The translations under genes were made by a program, and so were the position numbers. 64,000 nucleotides of DNA from Streptomyces nigrescens (GTDB taxonomy: Bacteria > Actinomycetota > Actinomycetes > Streptomycetales > Streptomycetaceae), in contig AP026073.1 of assembly GCA_024349765.1 (NCBI GenBank), positions 3,720,001 to 3,784,000 of the forward strand. The letters are read 5' to 3'. The notes beneath the pieces are model-generated. The model did not search any database, was not told the DNA's origin, and was given only the letters and a program-made list of their open reading frames with translations. Positions 26,015-36,058 of the stretch are shown in pieces; the stretch's first letter is position 1; each line of letters begins with the position of its first letter.

Positions 26015-28111
26015 ATGGACAGCAGCACCTTCACGGTCCCCCCGTCCAGCAACGGCCACGGCCCCGAACCCGAACCTCCCTCGGAACTCCACCGGCAGCT
26101 CGCCCGTGCCCTGCTGCTGATCGGCCCGAACGACGAAGACCTCAAACTGCGCTATCTCAAGACGCTGATCGACAACGGTCTGCCCCCGACCACCGCCGCC
26201 GAGCGCAAGCGTGTCCTGATCGTCGGCGCCGGCATCGCCGGTCTGGTCGCCGGTCACCTGCTGAAAAACGCCGGCCACGAGGTGACCATCCTGGAGGCCA
26301 ACGCCAACCGGGTGGGTGGCAGGCTGAAGACCTTCCGTACGGAGGACCCGAAGAAGCCCGCCTTCTGGGACGAGAAGCAGTACGCCGAGGCCGGGGCGAT
26401 GCGGGTTCCGGACTTCCACCCGCTCACCCTGGCCCTCATCGACAAACTCGGCCTGACCCGACGGCTGTTCTACAACGTCGACATCGAACCGGGCACCGGC
26501 GACGAGAAGGTGCCCGTCCCCCCGGTTGTCTACCGCTCCTTCAAGAACGACGAGAAGTGGCAGTACGGCAACGAGAGCCCCGACTTCAAGGCCCCGAACA
26601 AGGCCAACCGCACCTGGATCCGCACCAACCGCGTCCAGGTCCGCAGGAGGGACTACGCCCTCAATCCACGCCCCGTCAACGAGGGCTTCAACCTCTCCGG
26701 CAGCGAGGCCTGCGCGCAGGTGTCCCAACTGGTCAACCAGGCTCTGGAACCGGTCCGGGACTACTACTCCGTGCTCAAGAGCAACGGCGAGCGCGAGAAC
26801 AAACCCTTCGAGGAGTGGCTGGACGGCTGGGCCAGGGTCATCCGGGACTTCGACGGCTACTCGATGGGCCGCTTCCTGCGGGAGTACGCGGGCTTCAGCG
26901 ACGAGGCGATCGAGGCCATCGGCACCATCGAGAACATGACCTCCCGCCTCCACCTGGCCTTCTTCCACACCTTCCTGGGACGCAGCGACATCAACCCCAA
27001 CGCCACCTACTGGGAGATCGACGGCGGCAGCTGGAAGCTCCCCTACCGGCTCGCGGACGGCCTCAAGAGCAACATCCAGATGGGCCAGCGGATGACCCGC
27101 CTGGAATACCTGGACCCCTGGAGCGACGGCGCCACCAGCCGGCTCACCCGGTCGTCCGGGCACCGGGTGGAGATCGACACGGTGAGCGAGCAGGACCCCC
27201 AGGCCCCGCCGCGGACCTGGGAAGGCGACCTGGCCATCGTCACCGTCCCCTTCTCCAGCCTCCGGTTCACCCAGGTGAACCCGCCCTTCTCGTACAAGAA
27301 GCGCCGCGCCATCATCGAGACCCACTACGACCAGGCCACCAAGGTACTGCTCGAATTCTCCCGCCGCTGGTGGGAGTTCACCGAGGAGGACTGGAAACGG
27401 GAGCTCGGCGAAGACCTGTACCGGTGGTACCAGCAGCAGGGCGAGGACGAGGCCGAGGCCGCACGGGCCATGCCGGAGCACCTGCGCAACGCCCCGCACG
27501 GGCCGCTCGGCCTGCTCAGCGGGGTGGCGGACACCGAGATCAACGAGGCACAGCTGAAGCACTACCGCAACTGGTCGCTGCAGCAGGCGCCGGTCCGGGA
27601 AGCCAGTCATGTCTTCGGTGGCGGCTCCACCACCGACAACCCCAACCGCTTCATGTACTACCCCTCCCATCCCGTCCCCGGCAGCGAGGGCGGCGTGGTC
27701 CTGGCCAGTTACAGCTGGTCGGACGACGCGGCGCGCTGGGACTCCATGGACGACGACGAGCGCTACATCTACGCCCTGCGCAACCTCCAGACCCTCCATG
27801 GCCGCCGCATCGAGGCGTTCTACACCTTCCACGGCCGGACCCAGAGCTGGCTGCGCGATCCGTACGCCTTCGGTGAGGCCGCCGTCTACACCCCGCACCA
27901 GATGACCAGCTTCCATCTGGACGCGATGCTGCCGGAGGGCCCGATCCACTTCGCCGGCGAGCACATCTCCCTCAAGCACGCCTGGATCGAGGGCGCGGTG
28001 GAGACCGCCGTGGCCGCCGCCCTCGCGGTCCACGAGACGCCGCGGCCGGCCGACCTCGCCGCCATGGAACCCGCAGCAGCCGACCGTCCGCAGGAGGTTG
28101 TGACGTCATGA
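26015..28111 (+). CDS. L-glutamate oxidase (FAD flavoenzyme)
   Basis: The 698-residue protein closely follows the Streptomyces L-glutamate oxidase (LGOX) precursor pattern in order and length (about 700 residues). The FAD motif [17 protein letters not shown] is at residues 68-84. [18 protein letters not shown] (from residue 308) keeps R311 and H318, equivalent to R305 and H312 that set glutamate specificity. Other shared blocks are [20 protein letters not shown] and [19 protein letters not shown]. Reaction: L-Glu + O2 + H2O to 2-oxoglutarate, NH3 and H2O2. Known LGOX is secreted and proteolysed to subunits; no signal peptide is seen here. AGGAAG precedes ATG; ATGA overlap with the next gene. 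Confidence 0.93.
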   Translation: MDSSTFTVPPSSNGHGPEPEPPSELHRQLARALLLIGPNDEDLKLRYLKTLIDNGLPPTTAAERKRVLIVGAGIAGLVAGHLLKNAGHEVTILEANANRVGGRLKTFRTEDPKKPAFWDEKQYAEAGAMRVPDFHPLTLALIDKLGLTRRLFYNVDIEPGTGDEKVPVPPVVYRSFKNDEKWQYGNESPDFKAPNKANRTWIRTNRVQVRRRDYALNPRPVNEGFNLSGSEACAQVSQLVNQALEPVRDYYSVLKSNGERENKPFEEWLDGWARVIRDFDGYSMGRFLREYAGFSDEAIEAIGTIENMTSRLHLAFFHTFLGRSDINPNATYWEIDGGSWKLPYRLADGLKSNIQMGQRMTRLEYLDPWSDGATSRLTRSSGHRVEIDTVSEQDPQAPPRTWEGDLAIVTVPFSSLRFTQVNPPFSYKKRRAIIETHYDQATKVLLEFSRRWWEFTEEDWKRELGEDLYRWYQQQGEDEAEAARAMPEHLRNAPHGPLGLLSGVADTEINEAQLKHYRNWSLQQAPVREASHVFGGGSTTDNPNRFMYYPSHPVPGSEGGVVLASYSWSDDAARWDSMDDDERYIYALRNLQTLHGRRIEAFYTFHGRTQSWLRDPYAFGEAAVYTPHQMTSFHLDAMLPEGPIHFAGEHISLKHAWIEGAVETAVAAALAVHETPRPADLAAMEPAAADRPQEVVTS

Positions 28112-29967
28112 CGAGAACCAAGACCGGCGCGTGGAACGTGGGCCGCTACCTCGCCACCCGCCTCCAACAGCTCGGCGTCACCCACCTGTTCGGGGTGCCC
28201 GGCGACCACCTCGGCCCGTTCCTGTCGATCATGCAGGAGACCACCGACGTGCAGTGGGTCGGCACCCCCACCGAGGTGGGAGCCGGCTACGCCGCCGACG
28301 CCTACGCCCGGGCCAAGGCCGCCGACGCCGACCTGGACAAGGGCGAGGTGGCCATCGGCGCCGTCGCCGTCACCTACAGCGTGGGTTCCTTCAACCTCCT
28401 CAACCCCATCGGCGGCGCCTACGTCGAAAACGTTCCGCTGGTCGCCATCAACGCGGCCCCGTCCTACGAGCAGTGGCTCAACTACCAGGCGATCGGCCTG
28501 CTCACCTCCCACATGAGCCAGCGCCGCGAGAGCAACCTGGACGTCTACCGCCAGGTCACCGTCGACGCCCAGGTGATCTCCAACGCCGCGCTGGCTCCCG
28601 TCCAGATCGACACCGCGCTCACCGCGTGCCTGTCCGAGAGCCGGCCGGTCTACCTGGAGATCATGGACGATGTCTGGAAGGCGCCCTGTCCCGAACCGAA
28701 GGGCACGATCGAACGCCGGGAGCGCCCGTACACCGCCCGGAACGACGAGATGTGCCAGGTGGCGGTCAAGGCCACCGTGGAAATGATCGACCGGCACCGC
28801 AATCCCATCCTGTGGGCCGGTGAGGAGATCGCACGCCAGCGGCTGGAAGGAAAGTTCACCGCACTGGTGGAGAGCACCGGGATCCCGTTCTGCACCACCA
28901 TCGGCGCCAAGTCCGTCGTCTCCGAGAACACCCCGGGCTTCTCCGGCGTCTACAACGGCAAGGCCAGCGATCCCAAGGTGCGTGAGACCTTCAAGGCACA
29001 TGGCTGCCGGATCGGGCTGGGCACCTGGTCGACGTCGAAGAACCTCGGCGGCGAGCAGGCGCTCGGCGACGACTGGGCGGTCGCCGTGCGCGACGGCGTC
29101 AGCGTCGGCGCCAGGTACTTCCCCAGTGTCCAGCTCCCGCACTTCATCGAGGAGCTGGGCAGGGCCCTGAGGGAACGCTACGGTGACCGCGGTCTGGCCG
29201 CCGACGCCTTCACATACGCCCATGGCCAGGGCCTGGACGTACCGGCGAGCACGGACGCCTACCTGTCCGGCCTCAGCTCCTCGGACCAGTCGGCGGACCT
29301 GCCGGTGACCTACGACAGCTTCTTCGAGCACATCAGCGCGTTCCTCCAGGAGCAGACCACCGGCTCGGGCACCGGCGCCACCACCCCCTACACCGTGATC
29401 TCGGACGCCGCGTTCGCCCTGATCGGCTCGATGAACCTGCGCATGCCCGAACGTGCCTCGTACATCGCGCAGAACAGCTGGCTGTCCATCGGCTACTCGG
29501 TCGGTGCCACCACCGGGATCGCCCTCGCCAGGAAGCGGCGGAACAAGCGCCCGCTGGTGTTCGTCGGCGACGGATCGTTCCAGGAGACCTGCCAGGAACT
29601 CGCCACCCATGTCCGGCAGTTGCTCAACCCCGTGATCTTCGTGCTGGACAACGAGGGCTTCTACGGCATCGAGCAGATGCTGGTCAATCCCTGCTATTTC
29701 AAGGGCCGGACGTCCGACGGTGCAGACTTCTACAACGTCCTCCACCCCTGGAACTACGACCGCCTGGCCGAGGTGTTCGGATCCGAGAAGACCCCGATGA
29801 CCGGCGAGCAGATCCACAGTCACGGGCAGCTGTCTGCCCTGTTGGACCGCATCGCCAACCCGGAGGACACCATCAACACCGGACCAACCCTGGCCCAGAT
29901 CAGGCTCGCCCGCCATGACTACCCGAAGGCCATGACATACAAGATCAAGGAGAAGTGCCCCGACTGA
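28108..29967 (+). CDS. ThDP-dependent alpha-keto acid decarboxylase
   Basis: The 619-residue protein has the pyruvate decarboxylase layout: N-terminal PYR domain with catalytic Glu in [16 protein letters not shown] (E56), central domain, and C-terminal ThDP domain with [14 protein letters not shown] and [16 protein letters not shown]. It lacks the acetohydroxyacid synthase signature. AGGAGG precedes the ATG, which overlaps the glutamate oxidase stop (ATGA), so the proteins are co-produced. The natural substrate may be 2-oxoglutarate made by the oxidase (giving succinic semialdehyde) or another keto acid; this is inferred from linkage. Family length is usually 550-610 residues. Confidence 0.9.
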   Translation: MTRTKTGAWNVGRYLATRLQQLGVTHLFGVPGDHLGPFLSIMQETTDVQWVGTPTEVGAGYAADAYARAKAADADLDKGEVAIGAVAVTYSVGSFNLLNPIGGAYVENVPLVAINAAPSYEQWLNYQAIGLLTSHMSQRRESNLDVYRQVTVDAQVISNAALAPVQIDTALTACLSESRPVYLEIMDDVWKAPCPEPKGTIERRERPYTARNDEMCQVAVKATVEMIDRHRNPILWAGEEIARQRLEGKFTALVESTGIPFCTTIGAKSVVSENTPGFSGVYNGKASDPKVRETFKAHGCRIGLGTWSTSKNLGGEQALGDDWAVAVRDGVSVGARYFPSVQLPHFIEELGRALRERYGDRGLAADAFTYAHGQGLDVPASTDAYLSGLSSSDQSADLPVTYDSFFEHISAFLQEQTTGSGTGATTPYTVISDAAFALIGSMNLRMPERASYIAQNSWLSIGYSVGATTGIALARKRRNKRPLVFVGDGSFQETCQELATHVRQLLNPVIFVLDNEGFYGIEQMLVNPCYFKGRTSDGADFYNVLHPWNYDRLAEVFGSEKTPMTGEQIHSHGQLSALLDRIANPEDTINTGPTLAQIRLARHDYPKAMTYKIKEKCPD

Positions 29968-29973
29968 GGGTGG

Positions 29974-30037
29974 AGGGCGGGGACCATACCCCTGGTGCCG
30001 GTCGCGCCACGTGTGCCGGCCGAGTGGTCCCCGCCCT
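29974..30037 (+). terminator. long inverted repeat after the oxidase-decarboxylase operon
   Basis: AGGGCGGGGACCA (29974-29986) and TGGTCCCCGCCCT (30025-30037) are exact complements, 8 bp after the decarboxylase stop. The 38-nt interior can fold further. Consistent with a factor-independent terminator without a U-tract, as is common in Streptomyces. Confidence 0.65.
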
Positions 30038-30196
30038 ACGGCAAGACGACGTCGCTGGGTGATCAAACCCCCCGTCTCCAGCGGGAGTTGGCGGGCCCTC
30101 GCGACTACTGACTGGTAGCACCATCAAGTGCCATAACTCAATGCCTCCGACCCTCTACGCTGTGTGGTGAGCGGCGTCGCGCCACGGGGGGCTTTG

Positions 30197-30922
30197 ATGG
30201 CACAAGGTGACCAAAACTCCACCAATGCCGGGACCGGAACCACTCCTGACTCATCGTCATCGGATGAGCGTGAAAAACACCGGCGCGCGCTCATACTTGC
30301 CTGCATTCCTGCCGGCGCGGCCGTTATCGTGGCGATTGTCGCTGGTATTTTTGGGTTGGCAACGAGTGATGGCAAAACGGAGACGCCGCCTGGCCCGGGC
30401 CCGGTAAGCCCTCCGGTTCCTGCTACGTCTCCACCATCACCCTCCAGCTCAGGACGGACTACGCCGACCACTTCGCCACCAACGTCAGGCTCCCCAACGA
30501 AATCCCCCAAGCCCAATTCGCCCGTTGCGAAACGGTGGGAGGGCAAAGCCGATCTGCCACTGGAGCGGGACGGCGTATCGGATCTCGGGCTGGATGTCGA
30601 TAAGCCTCATCCTTCGCTGGTAAGCGTTGGGGCCGATCTGAATACGGGCTGGTTCGCCTCCGAAGCGATCGTTGTCAACAGCGGTCGAGTGGTCGAAGTC
30701 GCGGGGACCGCGGATACCGTCGACAGGGACACCTGCGTTGCGCAGCTGCCGACGTCAGCTCGGGAGGAAGAATGGGTTGATGCCTGGCGAGGGAACCAAC
30801 CTATCGGCACATTTTGCTTTGCTTCAACCGAAGGGGCGGTCGGCGTATTTTCCATCGATTCCATGGGTCCGCATCCGGCTTATCCTCAGTACGTCAGGAT
30901 CAAGGTTGTGGTGTGGGAGTGA
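30197..30922 (+). CDS. membrane-anchored extracytoplasmic protein of unknown function
   Basis: The 241-residue protein has a short polar N-terminus, one membrane helix (RRALILACIPAGAAVIVAIV, about residues 30-56), a Pro/Ser/Thr linker and an extracytoplasmic beta-rich domain (WEGKADLPLERDGVSDLGLD ... YVRIKVVVWE). One Cys pair (DTCVAQL, TFCFAS) could form a disulfide. The layout resembles Streptomyces sensor-like proteins with a C-terminal jelly-roll; no family assigned. GC is lower than in neighbours. Confidence 0.75.
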   Translation: MAQGDQNSTNAGTGTTPDSSSSDEREKHRRALILACIPAGAAVIVAIVAGIFGLATSDGKTETPPGPGPVSPPVPATSPPSPSSSGRTTPTTSPPTSGSPTKSPKPNSPVAKRWEGKADLPLERDGVSDLGLDVDKPHPSLVSVGADLNTGWFASEAIVVNSGRVVEVAGTADTVDRDTCVAQLPTSAREEEWVDAWRGNQPIGTFCFASTEGAVGVFSIDSMGPHPAYPQYVRIKVVVWE

Positions 30923-31042
30923 TGCGGGAATCAACTGAGCCGCCAGGCCAGACTTGCCACTCGGAAGGTGGGGGACATCCCGGCCGGGGCGGGTTCTCCT
31001 ACACTTAACGCACCAACAGACCGAGCGACAAGGGTTGTTCCG

Positions 31043-31867
31043 ATGGCCGATAGCACCACGAGGGTTGATCAGTCGAAGCCGAGCATCGCCCGCGTCTACG
31101 ACTACTTGCTCGGCGGCAAGGACAACTACGCCGTCGACCGTGAGATCGGTGACTTCTTCATCAAGGATCTGCCCGGTTCGGTGGCGATCGCATCCAGCAA
31201 TCGCCAGGCCCTGATTCGCGCCGTGGCCGCCATGGCGCGCGACGGCATCCGCCAGTTCGTCGACATGGGCAGCGGCCTGCCCACCGCCGACAACGTGCAT
31301 CAGGTCGCCCGGCGGCACCATGCCGATGCGCGCGTCGCCTACGTCGACAACGATCCGATCGTGCTCGCCCACGGCCGTGCCCTGTTGGCCACCGACGACC
31401 GCACCACGGTGATCCAGGCGGACCTGCGTGAGCCGGAAGAGATCTACAACAACCCCGACGTGGCGAACCTGATCAACTTCGACGAGCCGGTGGGTGTCAT
31501 CTTCAGCGCCATCCTGCATCATCTCAACGATGCCGAGCGGCCCGCCGATCTCGTGCGCTGGTGGACGGACCGGGTGCCATCGGACAGCCAGGTCTATGTC
31601 TCTCATTTCCGCTCCGGCGAGAACGAGGAAACCCGGCTCGCGGAGCAGAAGCTGCAGGGAAGTTTCGGCCGGGGCCGCTGGCGCACCGACGAGGAGATCA
31701 CCGGCCTGCTCGGCGACCTGGACTTGCTCGAACCGGGTCTGGTGAACTGCTCGCTGTGGCGGCCGGACCCTGTGCCCGGCGAAGGCATCGCCGACATCAG
31801 CGCAATCAAGCGCGATCTGACGGTGTGGGAGCAGCTGATTTCCAGTGCCCTGGCCCGTAAGCCGTAA
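31043..31867 (+). CDS. DUF574 family SAM-dependent methyltransferase
   Basis: The 274-residue protein has the DUF574 signature: PSIARVYDYLLGGKDNYAVD near the start, FVDMGSGLPTADNVHQVA as SAM motif I, VAYVDNDPIVLAHGRALL and SHFRSGENEET. Members are numerous in Streptomyces; methyl acceptor unknown. ATG 31043 is chosen by the family N-terminus. A short hairpin follows the stop. Confidence 0.93.
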   Translation: MADSTTRVDQSKPSIARVYDYLLGGKDNYAVDREIGDFFIKDLPGSVAIASSNRQALIRAVAAMARDGIRQFVDMGSGLPTADNVHQVARRHHADARVAYVDNDPIVLAHGRALLATDDRTTVIQADLREPEEIYNNPDVANLINFDEPVGVIFSAILHHLNDAERPADLVRWWTDRVPSDSQVYVSHFRSGENEETRLAEQKLQGSFGRGRWRTDEEITGLLGDLDLLEPGLVNCSLWRPDPVPGEGIADISAIKRDLTVWEQLISSALARKP

Positions 31868-31894
31868 TCGCCCCGCCGGCGTTGCTGGGGCGAT
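31867..31894 (+). terminator. hairpin after the DUF574 gene
   Basis: ATCGCCCC (31867-31874) pairs with GGGGCGAT (31887-31894); the stem begins at the stop codon. Confidence 0.5.
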
Positions 31895-32106
31895 GGGGGC
31901 CGTCCTCTCGGTCCCGGGACGTCACACGTTGACCAGAGTGGGGCCATGCCGGCTCTGACCGATGCGGCCGAACCGCACTCGCCCACCACACAAGGGGAGC
32001 GGGAGCCACTGCTCTGCTTCCCGGCGTGCGGCGACCTCGCGCAGAAGGCGGGAGGTCCAGATTTCCCCGGCCAGGGCTGAATCCTTTCGCGTACACCGTG
32101 CCTCTT

Positions 32107-32238
32107 ATGCCTGTACCGACGAACGTCGGGCAGGACCTGGAGGTTGGTGTGATCCTCGGTATCGGTGTCGCCGCTGGAGTGGTGCTGCTCTGCACCTGCG
32201 TGCTCGTCATGAAGCGTAAGCGGGGTGAACGTGGCTGA
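32107..32238 (+). CDS. 43-residue single-pass membrane peptide
   Basis: The short frame encodes MPVPTNVGQDLEVG, then one hydrophobic helix (VILGIGVAAGVVLLCTCVLV) and a basic tail MKRKRGERG. The positive C-terminal end implies N-out, C-in topology. It overlaps the ECF sigma gene by 14 bp in another frame, a sign of translational coupling. The two adjacent cysteines (CTC) in the membrane helix are notable. Possible role: membrane tether or sensor for the sigma factor; inferred from position only. Confidence 0.6.
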   Translation: MPVPTNVGQDLEVGVILGIGVAAGVVLLCTCVLVMKRKRGERG

Positions 32239-32803
32239 CTCGGCCTGGCCCGGCGAACAGTTGGTCATCGCCGCCCAGCGTGGTGATGTGGCTTCGATCG
32301 CCGCATTGGTGTCGGGCTCGCATCCGCATGTGCGGCGCTTCGCCCACTCGCTCTGTGCGACCCCGGAGGACGCCGAAGACGCGGCGCAGGAAGCCTTGAT
32401 CATCCTGTACCGCAAGATCGGCATGCTGCGGGCCTCCGGGGCGCTGGCCTCGTGGATGTTCCGCATCGTCCGCAACGAGTGTCTTCGGCGTGCACGGGCC
32501 ATGGTGCGCGACCAGTCACCGCTTTCGGACACTGCCGTGGACTCGGCCGAGGACGAGGCACTGCGACGCCTGGACGCGGAGAGGGTGGCGGCAGCGGTCG
32601 CCGCACTGCCACCCGATCAGCGGCGGGTGCTGGTCATGCGAGACATCCAAGGCCATAGCGGACGGACGGTCGCCGATGCACTGGGCCTCAGTTCGGCGGC
32701 CATGAAATCGCGTCTGCACCGGGCCCGCGCAGCGGTTCAACACGCGCTCCGTGCCCCATCGGAATCAGCTCCCGGAGGAACCCATGCCTGGAACGAAGAC
32801 TGA
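32225..32803 (+). CDS. ECF RNA polymerase sigma factor
   Basis: The 192-residue protein has region 2 (HVRRFAHSLCATPEDAEDAA QEAL, WMFRIVRNECLRRA) and region 4 (LPPDQRRVLVMRDIQGHSGR, GLSSAAMKSRLHRARAAV). It overlaps the 43-residue membrane peptide upstream (14 bp) and the Cys-containing membrane protein downstream (20 bp), so all three are co-expressed. No classical zinc anti-sigma (H-x3-C-x2-C) gene is adjacent. Confidence 0.92.
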   Translation: MNVADSAWPGEQLVIAAQRGDVASIAALVSGSHPHVRRFAHSLCATPEDAEDAAQEALIILYRKIGMLRASGALASWMFRIVRNECLRRARAMVRDQSPLSDTAVDSAEDEALRRLDAERVAAAVAALPPDQRRVLVMRDIQGHSGRTVADALGLSSAAMKSRLHRARAAVQHALRAPSESAPGGTHAWNED

Positions 32804-33089
32804 CGGCCGTGACTTCGCGAGCGCCTCCCTGGCACGGCATCTGGTGCGCGGCGCGGTGGGATTCGGGACGTTGGCCGGTTCAGTGGCGCTCCTACCGGTC
32901 GTCGGGCCGGTCAGCCTGGTGCTCCTGCCGGCAGGTCTGCTCGCGTTGCGCGGGTGCCCGATGTGCTGGACGGTCGGGTTGCTGCAAACCCTTTCGAGGG
33001 GCCGGCTGCAACGCTCCTGCGAGAACGGCCGGTGCCACCTGAACGTCGCAGGCGGCGGGCAGCAGCACAGCGAATCGGTCGCCTCCTAG
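32784..33089 (+). CDS. 101-residue Cys-containing membrane protein linked to the ECF sigma
   Basis: The protein has a polar start, a hydrophobic hairpin (GAVGFGTLAGSVALLPVVGP and VSLVLLPAGLLAL) and then RGCPMCWTVGLLQTL with a CPMC motif, followed by SCENGRCHLNV with two more cysteines. The CxxC plus CxxxxC arrangement suggests metal binding or redox sensing. GGAGGA stands before ATG 32784, inside the sigma gene. It may be the anti-sigma or the signal receiver for the sigma factor; this is inference. I know similar proteins exist in Streptomyces but no function. Confidence 0.75.
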   Translation: MPGTKTDGRDFASASLARHLVRGAVGFGTLAGSVALLPVVGPVSLVLLPAGLLALRGCPMCWTVGLLQTLSRGRLQRSCENGRCHLNVAGGGQQHSESVAS

Positions 33090-33362
33090 TTCGTCCCGTG
33101 AAGTCGAGCAGCCCCGGTGAGGCGGTGGGCGTTGGTGACCGGGTTGCCAGGTGAGACCGTGTCCTGTGTGGTGAGCAAGTGCATCGGCGTCCGCCGGCTA
33201 CCGCACCCGGCTGGCGAGCCTGGGCGAGCTGGTGCGGTACGGACCCGTCCTGTGTCGCTGGGGCCTGTGGCAGGCCAGCATGTTCGGCGCTTCGCGCTCC
33301 GTGCGACGTGAACGACCAGGGGGCGGCCGCGGTCGTGATCCGGCCCCGCGCTCGGAGTCTGT

Positions 33363-33971
33363 TCACGGGCGGCGCCCCATCAGGCGGAGCAGGCGGTCCT
33401 GCGGGGAGTCGGGGCCGGACGGCGGACTGGGGACGGGCTCCCCGTAGTACAGATCGCTCCTTGTCTGTGCGAGCGGGCTCTCCTCCACGCCCGCATAGAT
33501 CCAGTCGACGTTTCCCATGACCCAGTCGACGAGATGGCCGTCGAGCTGATCGTCGGCGCCTATCGCGCGCGACAGGTCCCAGGTGTGGGTCAGCGTGTCC
33601 GTGATCATCAGCCCGAGCAGTTGCCGGGCCGTGAGGGGAGCGAAGGGGTAGTCGACCGTCCGGTCGAGTGCGCCCGGAACCCGGAACTCGGTGAGCATCG
33701 CGGCCGAGGCGCGCTCGTAGTCGGCCAACGGGTGGTCGCCGAGAGGATCCTGATCCAGCTGTGTGAGGAACCCGTCGGCCGAGCCGCCGTGCATCAACGC
33801 GGTGTAGATGAGGTTGCCCTGGACCAGGTGGCCGACGAGCTGCCGGACGTCCCACTTCTCGCACGGCGTGCCGTCCGTCCACTGGTCGGATCGGACGAGC
33901 CGGATCCGTGCCGCGCAGTCGGCGTAGGCGGTGGTGAGGAGGGTGAAGAGTTCGTTGTCGGTTTCGCGCAT
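33363..33971 (-). CDS. TIGR03086 / maleylpyruvate isomerase-like DinB-fold protein
   Basis: The 202-residue protein has the four-helix metal-binding layout: DVRQLVGHLVQGNLIYTALM, FAPLTARQLLGLMITDTLTH and THTWDLSRAIG, with metal ligands expected at GHLV and THTWD. The family includes mycothiol-dependent isomerases and many uncharacterised proteins. Start at ATG 33971 lacks a good Shine-Dalgarno. Confidence 0.88.
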   Translation of the reverse strand: MRETDNELFTLLTTAYADCAARIRLVRSDQWTDGTPCEKWDVRQLVGHLVQGNLIYTALMHGGSADGFLTQLDQDPLGDHPLADYERASAAMLTEFRVPGALDRTVDYPFAPLTARQLLGLMITDTLTHTWDLSRAIGADDQLDGHLVDWVMGNVDWIYAGVEESPLAQTRSDLYYGEPVPSPPSGPDSPQDRLLRLMGRRP

Positions 33972-34407
33972 GAAGGGAAGTCTGCTGCTCTGCGGGGCAG
34001 TTGGTCCGGCGGGATTCAGTCGCCGTGTTGGCAGGCGTCGGCCCCCGGCTCCGTTGATTTCGCGGACAGGTACTCGTTCCGCCACCCGGACGGCCTGGCG
34101 ACACCGGGCTGCCCGGACCAGCGGCAGAACGGCGCATCCCGTCACAACTGGGCGAAGGTACTCGTGTGGCGCACCGGTGCCACACGTTCGGCTCTGCGCG
34201 CCGGCTGGTGCGAACCGACACGCAGCGCTGCACTGTCTCGACGGGCCCAACGGCATCCGCTCCCACGCCGGTCCGGGGAGCGGATGCCTGCTCATGCCCA
34301 TGCTGCACTCGCTTCGCCTCACCCACGTCGCCCACCGCCCCCTTGTCGAGCCGGAAGGAGCACCGGGCTGTGGTCGTTCTCCGGCGGGGGCGGCAGTCCG
34401 ACGACGG
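33972..34407. other. gene-free stretch
   Basis: 436 bp between two reverse-strand genes. Frames are shadow-like; I recognise no domain, repeat or hairpin. Confidence 0.4.
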
Positions 34408-35097
34408 TTACCAGGGCACGGTCTGGTCCTGGTAGTTGAGGAACTGCAGACCCGGTTCGCCGCTGTGGCGGTCGATCGTGTCCACGACGCCAGGGATGGA
34501 CTGGTCGATGGTCAACGGCGCGTCGGGGCCACCGAGTTGGGTGCGGACGTGGCCGGGGCAGATGAGCAGCAGCGTGTGCGCGGCATCGGCGTAACGGACG
34601 GCGTAGCTGCGCATCAGCTGGTTGAGGGCGGACTTGCTGGCGCGGTAGACGTCCTGACCGCCGTTGGTGTTGAGGCTGAGGCTGCCTTGGCGCGAGGACA
34701 TGATGCCGATGGTCCCGGTCGGCGCCACCAGGGAGCGGAGGGACTCGACCACGCGCATCGGACTGAGTGCATTGGTGACCATGACGTCGACGAACATCTC
34801 CGTCGGGACCTCGCCGACGGGAATGTTGCCCCGTGCGATGGCGGCGTTGACGAACAGCAGGTCCAGGGTGCGGTCCGCCAGGCGTTCGCGTAAGGCGGCG
34901 ATCTGCTCCGGCTCCGTCATGTCCAGCGACTCGACGGTGACGCGACCCTCGGAAGCCTCGGCCAGGTCGTGAAGGCCGGTGCGCCGATCGCCCCGGACCG
35001 TCCCGATGACGTCCCAGCCGCGGTGGGCGTACTCGGTGGCCAGGGCGAGCCCGAGGGCCCGGGAAGCCCCGACGATGAGGGCGGTCCCGGTGCTCAT
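34408..35097 (-). CDS. short-chain dehydrogenase/reductase
   Basis: The 229-residue protein has the SDR cofactor motif ALIVGASRALGLALATEY (a variant of TGxxxGxG), LLFVNAAIARGN, catalytic Ser region GIMSSRQGS and Tyr-x-x-x-Lys in VYRASKSALNQL. It is probably an NADPH-dependent carbonyl reductase. Its ATG overlaps the stop of the NmrA-like gene (ATGA, 35094-35097), so they are translationally coupled under the divergent LysR regulator. Confidence 0.9.
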   Translation of the reverse strand: MSTGTALIVGASRALGLALATEYAHRGWDVIGTVRGDRRTGLHDLAEASEGRVTVESLDMTEPEQIAALRERLADRTLDLLFVNAAIARGNIPVGEVPTEMFVDVMVTNALSPMRVVESLRSLVAPTGTIGIMSSRQGSLSLNTNGGQDVYRASKSALNQLMRSYAVRYADAAHTLLLICPGHVRTQLGGPDAPLTIDQSIPGVVDTIDRHSGEPGLQFLNYQDQTVPW

Positions 35098-35990
35098 GCC
35101 TGGACCGCCGGCTTGAGGACCTGCTCGCACCACTCGCGGAAGGGCGTTGGGCTTGCGGTCTGCGGGGTGCGCCGCACCCCGCCGTCGAGGCCGTCGGCCT
35201 TGGCCCGCATCATGTCGAGGTAGCCCTGCACGAGCGCGTCCGCCATGCCTCGTCCCGCGAGTGCCTTGCGGAAGTCGTCGAACGTCTGCCGTTCGTAGCG
35301 GATCGGCCGGCCGAGCACGTCGGACATGATGCGCGCCAGGTCGTTCGGCGAAAGGTCCTCGGGGCCCAGCACCGGGACCTCGCCGGTCCCCGTCCATGAG
35401 CGGTCGAGCAGCAGGTCGGCGGCGGCCGCGGCGATGTCCCGGGTGGCGACCACCGGCCCCTTGTGGTCGGCGGCGTCGGTGCCGGTGAACACGCCGTCGT
35501 CGCGGATCGAAGCCACCTGCCACAGCAGGTTGTCGATGAAGGTCGGGTTGGCGAGCGCCCGGTAGGCCACGCCTGAATCCGCGATGAGGTCGTCCATGGC
35601 CAGCGACGCCGTCACGTGCCCGGCGCGGTCGGCGACGGGGGTGCCCCGGCCGAGGGCCGAGACGCCGACGACGTGTCCGACTCCATGGGTCGTGAACGCC
35701 TTCGCGGCAGCGCGGCTGAATTCGGAGTACATGGCGGCCAGGCTCGGCGCCTGTGGGTTTGGGGGAACCAGCCAAAAGACGGCGTCCGCACCGGTGAAGG
35801 CCCGGTCGACGACCTCCGCGTCGTCGTGCGAGCCGGTGACGACGTCGACCCGGGCGCGGACCGCATCGGGGAGTTTCCCGGGGTCACGCACGATGACGCG
35901 CAGCTCTTCGCCGCGCGTGCGGGTCTCGTTGAGGAGGATCTCCAGGAGCCGGCCGCCGATCTGGCCGGTGGGAGTGGTGATGACGATCAT
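35094..35990 (-). CDS. NmrA-like NAD(P)H-binding protein / SDR a5
   Basis: The 298-residue protein begins MIVITTPTGQIGGRLLEILL, an NAD(P)-binding GxxGxxG-type motif, and has VVTGSHDDAEVVDRAFTGAD and VSALGRGTPV. NmrA/QorB-like proteins act as quinone reductases or redox sensors. A C-terminal region (FREWCEQVLKPAVQA) closes the fold. First gene of a two-gene operon with an SDR; divergent from a LysR gene. Confidence 0.9.
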   Translation of the reverse strand: MIVITTPTGQIGGRLLEILLNETRTRGEELRVIVRDPGKLPDAVRARVDVVTGSHDDAEVVDRAFTGADAVFWLVPPNPQAPSLAAMYSEFSRAAAKAFTTHGVGHVVGVSALGRGTPVADRAGHVTASLAMDDLIADSGVAYRALANPTFIDNLLWQVASIRDDGVFTGTDAADHKGPVVATRDIAAAAADLLLDRSWTGTGEVPVLGPEDLSPNDLARIMSDVLGRPIRYERQTFDDFRKALAGRGMADALVQGYLDMMRAKADGLDGGVRRTPQTASPTPFREWCEQVLKPAVQA

Positions 35991-36058
35991 GCTTTGAGTC
36001 TCGGGTCGGCCGTTCGCGGCGTCCAATACCCTTTACCGACGATTGATACCTTCAGGGC

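Noticed and set aside
25811-30066. Two very long reverse-strand frames opposite the oxidase-decarboxylase operon
   Set aside because: Gly/Val/Asp-rich antisense shadows produced by high GC at third positions; forward proteins have clear family motifs.
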